NCBI GenBank assembly: GCA_934271275.1
Contig: CAKQRD010000002.1
Span: 124,001-188,000 of the forward strand
Length of the DNA: 64,000 bases
Direction: 5' to 3'
DNA from: an uncultured Clostridia bacterium
GTDB taxonomy: Bacteria > Bacillota > Clostridia > Christensenellales > Borkfalkiaceae
Shown one piece after another: positions 7,616 to 14,171 of the stretch. Position 1 is the first letter of the stretch; each line of letters begins with the position of its first letter. A model generated the notes under the pieces. The model was not told the DNA's origin. It saw only the letters and a list, made by a program, of their open reading frames with translations, and did no database searches. Both the position numbers and the translations under genes were made by a program.

Positions 7616-7655
7616 AGCACAACTTTGCACCTTGCGTGCGGAGTTGTGCTTTTAT
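7616..7655 (+). terminator. Terminator of tRNA-Arg
   Basis: AGCACAACT pairs with AGTTGTGCT with a further GCAC/GTGC pairing inside, followed by TTTTAT. Confidence 0.75.
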
Positions 7656-7908
7656 ATTTTCGGCGACTCGAAATTTGTCTTGTCATCGTTTTTTACACTT
7701 TTCGATTTATTTAATTACGACCACTCCTCTTCCCCGCTGCAAAAAATACTTTCCGCAATATTCAAAAAACATTCGGATACTTTACAAGTCAAAACTATTC
7801 CGTGTATAAATCTTCGAGTTTCGGGTATCATTACTTTACCCCCGTAACCACTGACAAGCTTATTTACATAAACTGATAACGGGAATTACTTGAAACGTCG
7901 GAGATATT

Positions 7909-8277
7909 ATGATTAAAAGAGGCGAATTATATTATGCGGACCTCAGTCCCGTAGTAGGAAGCGAACAAGGCGGAGTAAGACCCATTCTCATCGTTCAGAA
8001 CGATACGGGTAACAAATACAGCCCGACGATTATTGCCGCGGCGGTTACAAGCCGTCTTACAAAAGCCAAACTTCCGACTCATATAGAAATCAACGCAAAC
8101 GATTTCGGGCTGAACAAGGATTCCGTAATTCTGCTCGAACAAATCCGAACGCTCGATAAACGAAGGCTGAAAGAACGCATAGGCGAACTTTCCCCCGTTA
8201 CTATGCGAAAAGTGAACGCGGCTCTTCTCGTAAGCCTCGGATTTACGCAGACAAACGGACATAGTGTAACCGTATAA
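7909..8277 (+). CDS. MazF/PemK-type endoribonuclease toxin (solitary)
   Basis: A 122-aa protein of normal MazF length with the family's start RGELYYADLSPVVGSEQGG, the RPILIVQNDTGN strand carrying the conserved Arg, and VILLEQIRTLDKRRL. MazF homologues cut single-stranded mRNA at short sites. The usual antitoxin gene directly upstream is not visible: 7656-7908 has no convincing frame with a ribosome binding site. It could be controlled from elsewhere or be a housekeeping EndoA-type enzyme. A second, about 55% similar copy lies at 21799-22164 in the mobile region. The start has CGGAGAT before the ATG. Confidence 0.93.
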   Translation: MIKRGELYYADLSPVVGSEQGGVRPILIVQNDTGNKYSPTIIAAAVTSRLTKAKLPTHIEINANDFGLNKDSVILLEQIRTLDKRRLKERIGELSPVTMRKVNAALLVSLGFTQTNGHSVTV

Positions 8278-8297
8278 CTTTTATTTTTAAGACTCAA

Positions 8298-8330
8298 AGC
8301 CCGCGGCGCGAAAATTCGCGCCGCGGGCTT
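8298..8330. terminator. GC-rich hairpin between mazF and the MATE gene
   Basis: AGCCCGCGGCGCGAA pairs perfectly with TTCGCGCCGCGGGCT. The T run is poor. It lies between the convergent ends of mazF and the MATE gene. Confidence 0.6.
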
Positions 8331-8397
8331 CCCGTATTTCCCTTATACTCCGTATTCCTTTATCTAATAAATCTCTTTATCTGATAATTCCATTTCA

Positions 8398-9729
8398 TCA
8401 ATAATATCCGTACTTTTTATGCTTTGCGACGAGGAAAGTAATCGACAACGCGAACGCGCAGACCTCCGCCACGGTTATCGCCAGCCAGATGCCGCCTTTT
8501 CCCATAATCATCGGCAGGAATATAACCGCCGCCGCCTGAAACACGAGCGTTCTCAAAAACGATATTATCGCGGAAATCGCGCCGTTGTTCAGCGCGGTGA
8601 AAAATCCCGAAGAAAATATATTGAACCCCGACAACAAAAACGCAAACGAAAACAATCTGAAAGCTTTTACGGTAAGAGTTAAAAGTTCTTGGTCGTAGCC
8701 GACGAAAAGTTTGGCAAACGGCACGGCGAGCGCCTGCGCAAGTCCGGAAAGCACCACTCCCGATACAGCCATACATATCACGCTTTTTCTGAACACGTTT
8801 TTAAGCTCTTCCCGATTGTCCGCGCCGTAGTTATACGAAACGATTGCCGCGCTGCCTATGGTATAGCCTATCGAAATCGCCACGAACACGAACTGAACGT
8901 ACATCAAAACGCCGTACGCGGAAACGCCGTTTGCCCCGAACAGCCGCAAAAGCCGATAGTTATACAACAGCCCTATAAGCGACGAGGCGATGTTGCTCAT
9001 AAATTCCGAAGAACCGTTCGAGCAAGCCGCGAGTATCGGCTTTATTTCGAGCTTGGTTTTGGTTATCCTTAAAAGGCTGTCGTTTTTTCTCAAAAAGTAC
9101 ACGAGCGGAATAACGCCGCCGACCGTCTGCCCTATACCCGTCGCGACCGCCGCGCCCGCAAGCCCCCATCTGAACCCCGCGATAAAAACGGCGTCTAAAA
9201 TTATGTTCGTCACCCCCGCGGCTATCGTGACGTACAGCCCGAGCTTGGGTTTTTCCGCCGTAACGAGAAAGCTCTGGAACAGATTTTGGAGCATAAACGT
9301 AGTCGTGAAGGCTATTACGATAGAACCGTACAGCACGCAATCGTCAAGCATCTCTTCTCCCGCGCCGAGAGCTTTTGCAACCGGTCTTACGAGCAACAAG
9401 CCTGCGGCGGTGAGAAAAACGCCTACGATAAGCGTTAAATATATCATCATCGTAAAAACCTCGTTCGCCCGCTCGCGATCGCCCGAACCGAGTATTTTGG
9501 CAACGAGCGCGCTGCCGCCCGTGCCTATCATAAAGCCCGTCCCGCCAAGAATCATTATGAGCGGAAACACGAAATTGAGCGCGGCGAAAGCCGTTTTGCC
9601 CGCCACGTTCGACACGAAAAACCCGTCCACTACGCCGTATATGGATGTGAAAATCATCATTATTATAGACGGAAACACGAATTTGAAAAGCTTTCGGTAT
9701 GTAAAATGGTCGGATAATTTAATTCTCAT
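8398..9729 (-). CDS. MATE-family multidrug/sodium antiporter
   Basis: 443 aa with twelve predicted membrane helices arranged as two MatE domains (about 15-200 and 240-430). The N-terminal start YRKLFKFVFPSIIMMIFTSIYGVVDGFFVSN and GSALVAKILGSGDRERANE are characteristic of the MepA/DinF-like branch. The family exports cationic drugs or metabolites using Na+ or H+ gradients. It has no regulator beside it. Substrate cannot be read from the sequence. Confidence 0.93.
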   Translation of the reverse strand: MRIKLSDHFTYRKLFKFVFPSIIMMIFTSIYGVVDGFFVSNVAGKTAFAALNFVFPLIMILGGTGFMIGTGGSALVAKILGSGDRERANEVFTMMIYLTLIVGVFLTAAGLLLVRPVAKALGAGEEMLDDCVLYGSIVIAFTTTFMLQNLFQSFLVTAEKPKLGLYVTIAAGVTNIILDAVFIAGFRWGLAGAAVATGIGQTVGGVIPLVYFLRKNDSLLRITKTKLEIKPILAACSNGSSEFMSNIASSLIGLLYNYRLLRLFGANGVSAYGVLMYVQFVFVAISIGYTIGSAAIVSYNYGADNREELKNVFRKSVICMAVSGVVLSGLAQALAVPFAKLFVGYDQELLTLTVKAFRLFSFAFLLSGFNIFSSGFFTALNNGAISAIISFLRTLVFQAAAVIFLPMIMGKGGIWLAITVAEVCAFALSITFLVAKHKKYGYY

Positions 9730-9833
9730 AATCTCTTTCTATGCCCTTTCTCTCTGTTTTAATCGTTCTCTTTCGGTTATTTATCTATTCTTTATTTATT
9801 CTATATTTGTCGCGTAGCTTTTAAAACTTATTA

Positions 9834-9862
9834 AGGGCGTTCGCTTTCACACGAACGCCCGC
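9834..9862 (-). terminator. Terminator of the alarmone operon
   Basis: GGGCGTTCG and CGAACGCCC pair around a short loop. It lies just after the stop of the cytidylate-kinase-like gene. Confidence 0.6.
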
Positions 9863-9886
9863 CTTTTAATCTTTTAATAAGCGATG

Positions 9887-10504
9887 CTAATCTTTAACGT
9901 AAGAAGTTATGTATTGCGCGATACATTTTGCGATTTCTTTTATGTTCGCGCCCGAAGTATTTACGCAAAGATTGTACGTCCGCTTATCTCCCCACACCGT
10001 GGAAGAATACATGTCGTGCGTCTGTTTCCTCACTTTATCGAGTTTTTTTATTCGCCTTACGAGCTGTTTGTCCGTAAGGTTTTTCTCGGTTTCGCCCGCG
10101 CGCGCTCTGCATCTCGCGAGCTTGGATTCCGTGTCGGCATACACGAAAATTTTGAACGGATTATATTCCGCAAGCACCGAATCCGCACTTCTGCCGACGA
10201 TGACGCAATCGCCGTGTTCGGGCAGTTTTTTGATAATATCCTGCTGACTTGCGAGTATCTCGAAATAATGGGTATTTACGGGCGCGATATACCCGAACGA
10301 ACGCGAAAACGTAATGGGATAAACCGCCGCGCCTACGCCGTTTTCCAAAGTTCTTTCTATATAATTCTCGTCAAGCGAGGTGTCTTTCGCGATTTTTTCT
10401 ATGATCTCTCTGTCGTAGTAGCGGAAATTCAGCTCGTCGGCAAGTCTTTTGCCCAGTTCTCTCCCGCCGCTGCCGAACTCTCTGCTTATCGTTATTATTT
10501 TCAT
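9887..10504 (-). CDS. Cytidylate kinase-like family protein
   Basis: 205 aa beginning with MKIITISREFGSGGRELGKR. The P-loop is the degenerate SREFGSGGRE form typical of the Cytidylate_kin2 family rather than GxxGxGK. Further matches are LNFRYYDREII, CVIVGRSADSVL and a lid region RARAGETEKNLTDKQLVRRIKKLDK. These proteins are nucleoside-monophosphate-kinase folds of unproven substrate in Clostridia. It is the third gene of an operon after the alarmone hydrolase and synthetase (25 nt gap, ribosome binding site AGGAGAAG), so a function in nucleotide pool control is plausible but inferred. Confidence 0.9.
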   Translation of the reverse strand: MKIITISREFGSGGRELGKRLADELNFRYYDREIIEKIAKDTSLDENYIERTLENGVGAAVYPITFSRSFGYIAPVNTHYFEILASQQDIIKKLPEHGDCVIVGRSADSVLAEYNPFKIFVYADTESKLARCRARAGETEKNLTDKQLVRRIKKLDKVRKQTHDMYSSTVWGDKRTYNLCVNTSGANIKEIAKCIAQYITSYVKD

Positions 10505-10529
10505 GTTTTCTTCTCCTATTTTTCCTTTA

Positions 10530-11720
10530 TTATTTACGGTCGTTTCGCCCGCTTTTTTCTTTATAATCTTTATTTACGTTTTTATCGTTATTTTCGTTGT
10601 TTCCGTTTCTTTCGTCGTTCGCGGTTAAGCCCGTCTCGTAAAGTCTTTTCGCAAGCCGCTCGGCGCGGGAAAAGTCCTTCATCGCCGCCTTGAAAAAGCT
10701 TGCCATCTCCTTTTCTGTACAGTTACGCCGCAAAAGTTCGGCGTTAAGAAGATATTTGAGAGTAGCCGAAGAAGGCAACTTCCTCTCCTCGCCGTTTTGC
10801 ACCGTTCCCGCCGAATCGTCGCCGCCAGACAAAAACTCATTTTTAAGCTCGGATTTCGCAAGCTTTATCGCATTTTCGCCGTCTTTTTCTATCAGTTCGT
10901 CTATACCTCCGAGAGTGTTTATCCCGAGGTATTTGAGCTGAACGAGATACGGATCGGAAGGCGATTCGGTAACGCCCGCAAGCCCGCATGCCGCCGCGAG
11001 TCTTTCGGTAAACGCGCGCATAGCCGCGTTCTGCTTCATATAGATGGCAAGGGTGGTCAAATCCGCTTCCATATCGCCCGCCGTGCCGTTGCCTATTTTT
11101 TCCTCTATTTCTTCGCCGTAACGCTTAACGCCGTCGCGGATTTCGCAGAACATTTTATCAGCGATTTCCAGAAGTCCCGCCACGCGCGAAAATTCTCTTA
11201 CCACGTTTTTAGGCGTGCCGAACGCGCTTTTATAACCCATATCGTGCTGCATTTCCGCCCAGGCATGTTGCAGGAGGGAGCGTATTTGCAGCTCGAAACG
11301 TATTTCGCAAAGCTCGTTTTCGTACCCGGCGTTTTTCGGGAGCGAAAAGACGAAATGCAACGAAAGATACCCGAACGCATCGGGACTCAAAACCGCGCGT
11401 TTATCCACCGAATTTTCTTCGTCCACGACGAAAAGTTTGCTCGCCTCCGCCGCGAATTTATCCACGTCGTCGGAGAAAAAGCAGATAACGCGCGCGCCGT
11501 AAACGTCCGTAATATCGGTAAGCGTGCGATATTTATCGCCCTTTCTCGTCAGTTTGCCTTTAAGGCTCTCCTCCGATTTTACTCGCCCTTCGATTGCCAT
11601 AACGCGCACGCCGGTATTACTTGCGACTTCGCCGAGAAGTTTTTCGACTATTTCGCCGAGCCGTTCGTACCTCGCCCTTTTTTCGCGATATTCTTTTATT
11701 ATTTTTTCGGAAACGTCCAT
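10530..11720 (-). CDS. RelA/SpoT-domain alarmone synthetase-like protein with C-terminal extension
   Basis: About 396 aa. Residues roughly 35-185 form a RelA_SpoT nucleotidyltransferase domain: EGRVKSEESLKGKL (substrate-binding RVK..S...K), DITDVYGARVICFFSDDV (the catalytic Asp strand), FGYLSLHFVF and FELQIRSLLQHAWAEMQHD. It lacks the HD and TGS/ACT domains of full Rel. The C-terminal 200 residues are helical with an Asn/Lys/Glu-rich tail. The family transfers pyrophosphate from ATP to GTP/GDP, or in toxic members to ATP or tRNA. A TTG at 11729 would overlap the hydrolase gene, but the GAAAGG site fits the ATG at 11720 better. The upstream HD hydrolase gene ends 5 nt before. Confidence 0.9.
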   Translation of the reverse strand: MDVSEKIIKEYREKRARYERLGEIVEKLLGEVASNTGVRVMAIEGRVKSEESLKGKLTRKGDKYRTLTDITDVYGARVICFFSDDVDKFAAEASKLFVVDEENSVDKRAVLSPDAFGYLSLHFVFSLPKNAGYENELCEIRFELQIRSLLQHAWAEMQHDMGYKSAFGTPKNVVREFSRVAGLLEIADKMFCEIRDGVKRYGEEIEEKIGNGTAGDMEADLTTLAIYMKQNAAMRAFTERLAAACGLAGVTESPSDPYLVQLKYLGINTLGGIDELIEKDGENAIKLAKSELKNEFLSGGDDSAGTVQNGEERKLPSSATLKYLLNAELLRRNCTEKEMASFFKAAMKDFSRAERLAKRLYETGLTANDERNGNNENNDKNVNKDYKEKSGRNDRK

Positions 11721-11725
11721 AATTT

Positions 11726-12253
11726 TCAAGCCTTTCCGCCGAGAGATTTTTTAAGCTCCTCTATCGCGGCGGGAATTTCGGGATTAAAATCCGAATAATA
11801 TTTCAGACTTTCTTCTATATATCTTTTGCGAAAGCTTTCGTCGCAGAAAAACGCGCTCTTTAAGTTATGCAATCTGTCCGCGCCTTTAACCGCAAACGCA
11901 ACGGGGTTTTTGCGGATATTGCGGACGTATTCGTCCATAGAAAGTCCCTCGCGTTTTGTTAAAAGCTTTACCGCTTCCAACACGGTTTCGCCGCCCAAAG
12001 CCGCTATTTCCGCTTCGGCAGCGTTCGTATCCTCCAAGAGGTCGTGAAAGAGGGCGGTAAGAACGTATACCTCGCCGTAACCTTTTTCTTTCAAATACTG
12101 TGCGACCGCTATCGGGTGCGTTATATAAGGCTCGCCGCCCGCACGGAATTGCCCCGCGTGTTTTTTTGCGGCATATTCCTTTGCCGCGGCATAACGCTCT
12201 CTTTCGTCGTTAGATTTCTGCATAAAACTACCGTGAACCATTGTTCTTAACAT
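11726..12253 (-). CDS. HD-domain hydrolase, small alarmone hydrolase type
   Basis: 175 aa. The Rel-type HD domain is complete: KKHAGQFRAGGEPYITHPIAVA, the metal-binding HDLLEDT, and the KGADRLHNLKSA motif that in Rel is KLADRLHN. A single HD domain this size resembles small alarmone hydrolases (MESH1-like), which remove the 3'-pyrophosphate from (p)ppGpp. It is the first gene of the operon with the synthetase-like gene, so the pair together makes a split RSH enzyme, with the hydrolase encoded first. The start is uncertain: 12253 and internal ATGs at 12241 and 12223 are all without a good Shine-Dalgarno. Confidence 0.88.
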   Translation of the reverse strand: MLRTMVHGSFMQKSNDERERYAAAKEYAAKKHAGQFRAGGEPYITHPIAVAQYLKEKGYGEVYVLTALFHDLLEDTNAAEAEIAALGGETVLEAVKLLTKREGLSMDEYVRNIRKNPVAFAVKGADRLHNLKSAFFCDESFRKRYIEESLKYYSDFNPEIPAAIEELKKSLGGKA

Positions 12254-12355
12254 ATTCTACCACATAAAAAATAAAGTTGCAACCCCATACGGACAACGAA
12301 AAAGGATAAAACGTAAAAAAAATTAAAGTTTTTTGAAAATACGGCGCGTAAACGC

Positions 12356-12384
12356 TTGTAAAAAGAAAAACTATTTGATAGAAT
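12356..12384 (+). promoter_or_regulatory. Promoter of tRNA-Gln
   Basis: TTGTAA (12356-12361), a 17-nt spacer and TAGAAT (12379-12384). The start would be about 11 nt before the tRNA. Confidence 0.65.
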
Positions 12385-12401
12385 ATATCCGTTAAATATT
12401 T

Positions 12402-12477
12402 AGGGGTATCGCCAAGCGGTAAGGCAACGGACTCTGACTCCGTCACTTCGGTGGTTCGAATCCATCTACCCCTGCCA
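12402..12477 (+). tRNA. tRNA-Gln (CTG)
   Basis: 76 nt with encoded CCA. The anticodon stem ACGGA/TCCGT encloses loop CTCTGAC, anticodon CTG. The acceptor stem is AGGGGTA with TACCCCT. It marks the border between core genes and the mobile region. Confidence 0.94.
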
Positions 12478-12478
12478 C

Positions 12479-12521
12479 TGAAATCGTAGATTTTATCTAC
12501 GATTTCTTTGTTTTTTTTCGA
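12479..12521 (+). terminator. Terminator of tRNA-Gln
   Basis: GAAATCGTAGAT pairs with ATCTACGATTTC around a TTT loop, followed by a long T run. Confidence 0.85.
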
Positions 12522-12764
12522 CATATTTTCTTAAATCGAAAATCATTGAAAAAATAGCGTTTTTAGGGGGTATTGGGAAGTTTTTGGGAAGTAAAACCGA
12601 TTTATAAATTATATTTTACCTTTTCCGCTTAGTCCTGCGTAGCGATTATCGCGAAGCAGTAAGGTTATTATCCTTTACAACTCAAACGACAGAGAAACTA
12701 AACGCTTAACTAAAAAACAATTAAAAGAAATAGAGAGTTGTAAAAATCTATAAGAGATAAAAGA
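12522..12764. other. Gene-poor junction between core and mobile region
   Basis: No intact gene is seen. It contains the tandem GGGAAGT repeat (12573-12598). A plus-strand frame at 12643-12753 without a start codon ends in KKQLKEIESCKNL, which reads like the C-terminus of a decayed protein. This is a likely border of an inserted element. Confidence 0.45.
12573..12598 (+). repeat. Tandem GGGAAGT repeat downstream of tRNA-Gln
   Basis: GGGAAGT occurs twice 11 nt apart, and the second copy runs into AAAACC. It lies about 96 nt past the tRNA. Layout and orientation match the tandem GGGCAGT pair after tRNA-Ser. Confidence 0.5.
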
Positions 12765-12799
12765 AAACTCGTCTGAACTTAAAGAGTTCAAACGAGTTT
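12765..12799 (-). terminator. Hairpin closing the AAA/DUF2971 operon
   Basis: AAACTCGT-TGAACT pairs with AGTTCA-ACGAGTTT with one mismatch around a 5-nt loop. It lies 172 nt past the DUF2971 stop. Confidence 0.6.
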
Positions 12800-12991
12800 C
12801 ACTTGGCAAGCCCGCTCAAAACAGATACATTTTCTATTTTGAAAGACAGATTTGAACTCATGTACATACTTAATGAAACGATCCGTAATACACAAATTTC
12901 CGCTCACATATTCTTTATTTTTAGTATCATACAAGAAGATTTTTTGCAAGCGTTTTGAAAGAACAAGATACTTATGTACTATATTCTTCAT
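12788..12991 (-). CDS. Possible small protein after the DUF2971 gene
   Basis: A 67-aa frame starting ATG with GGGG about 9 nt upstream and overlapping the end of the DUF2971 gene by 20 nt. It is rich in Lys, Phe and Tyr, has no recognisable domain, and its stop lies inside the terminator-like hairpin. That makes it doubtful; it could be chance in AT-rich DNA. Confidence 0.25.
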   Translation of the reverse strand: MKNIVHKYLVLSKRLQKIFLYDTKNKEYVSGNLCITDRFIKYVHEFKSVFQNRKCICFERACQVKLV

Positions 12992-14090
12992 ATAAATGCC
13001 CCGTTCCGATTCGTGTTCTTTTTCTGATTGTAATGCTCCAATTTTTTTCTTTTGCCAAATTTAATAATTTAATTCCGTTTTCCGAGTTCATTATTCTTTC
13101 ATCTAAAATAAGACCAGACACAATATCCGCAAATATTTTATTTTTCTCATCAAGATTAAAAAGAAAAACTCGCCATTCTTTTTCTTCTTTCCAGCGACTC
13201 AGCTTTGTAACCATGCAGGTTAATGTTTGCATATTCGCTCTTTTTAGTAGTTCATCATCTTTTTTGCCACCCAAAAAATATTGCAACATATCAGAAAAAG
13301 AGTATTCATCGAAGTTATCTTTATACACGACCTTATACAGGCTAATTAACAATTTTTTTTTGTCAAATGGTAAGTCTTTTACTTTATTATAATCGTATTC
13401 AATACAAAACCCCTTATTACTGTTTGCATAATAGGCCCACATTGTATCCGAATCATAAGCTTCCGACATAGAGAAAATGTAAATATCTTTCCTGCTCTCA
13501 TTATTAAAATTTATCAATGCACTCAGTGGCTTTTTTAAGTTTTCGGCGTTATTTCTAATCTCATTTTCCACCATTTCCAAAATCTTATTAATATAATTTT
13601 CTGAAGTTCGCCTATCGATGCCAATTTGAGAAAAAACATTTAACGCCTTCTCTCTATCAAGCTCGTAACTTTCATAGTTAACACAACCCATCAACATTTG
13701 ATATGCTTCTTTATCATAAGGACTCAAAAAAATCTGTCGTTGTTTGAAACTTTCTCTCACCCATGCTTCAAGATAAAGCCACGGCTTTTTCAGAAAAAGT
13801 TCCATTTGTTTATTTACATCTTTTTCCAAATCAAAATTTAATGTTGAATCAAAATCGTCATTTAAAGTATTTGCTCTTGCCATATATAAATAACCATTTT
13901 TTAAGCCATCATAGGCATAGTCAAACGATTTGCCTTCGATAGAACGATATTTATATAATTTCCCATTATTCGGCAAAAAATCTATTATTCTCGTTATAAT
14001 GTCATCTACGTTACTTTCGGACAAGTTTTCTAATGTAGTCGTGCCAAACATTAAATCCAAATGTTCTTGATATAATTGTTCTTTATTCAT
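12972..14090 (-). CDS. DUF2971 domain protein
   Basis: About 372 aa. An N-terminal helical region is followed by the DUF2971 hallmarks: KLYKYRSIEG near residue 47, the YMARANTLNDDFDSTLNF segment near 71-88, YIFSMSEAYDSDTMWAYYANSNKGFCIEYD near 205-235 and the late KLSRWKEEKEWRVFL. The family's role is unproven; members occur in many defence or mobile islands. The base composition is clearly more AT-rich than the flanking chromosome. It lies 81 nt after the AAA ATPase gene on the same strand and is likely its operon partner. The start is taken as the ATG at 14090, and the Shine-Dalgarno is weak. Confidence 0.85.
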   Translation of the reverse strand: MNKEQLYQEHLDLMFGTTTLENLSESNVDDIITRIIDFLPNNGKLYKYRSIEGKSFDYAYDGLKNGYLYMARANTLNDDFDSTLNFDLEKDVNKQMELFLKKPWLYLEAWVRESFKQRQIFLSPYDKEAYQMLMGCVNYESYELDREKALNVFSQIGIDRRTSENYINKILEMVENEIRNNAENLKKPLSALINFNNESRKDIYIFSMSEAYDSDTMWAYYANSNKGFCIEYDYNKVKDLPFDKKKLLISLYKVVYKDNFDEYSFSDMLQYFLGGKKDDELLKRANMQTLTCMVTKLSRWKEEKEWRVFLFNLDEKNKIFADIVSGLILDERIMNSENGIKLLNLAKEKNWSITIRKRTRIGTGHLYEEYST

Positions 14091-14171
14091 AAGCAATTCT
14101 CTAAATCAAACAATATTTTCTTTATATGTTAGTTAAAAGAGATTTAATTGTTTATTCTTAACGAAAATATT

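Noticed and set aside
10797..11798. 333-aa plus-strand frame opposite the alarmone synthetase
   Set aside because: It is the codon-biased antisense of a gene with full catalytic motifs.
12228..12524. Frame of 98 aa across tRNA-Gln on the minus strand
   Set aside because: Same reason: the tRNA and its terminator explain the DNA, and no protein family fits.
12955..13392. Plus-strand frame opposite the DUF2971 gene
   Set aside because: Low-complexity shadow in AT-rich DNA with no ribosome binding site.
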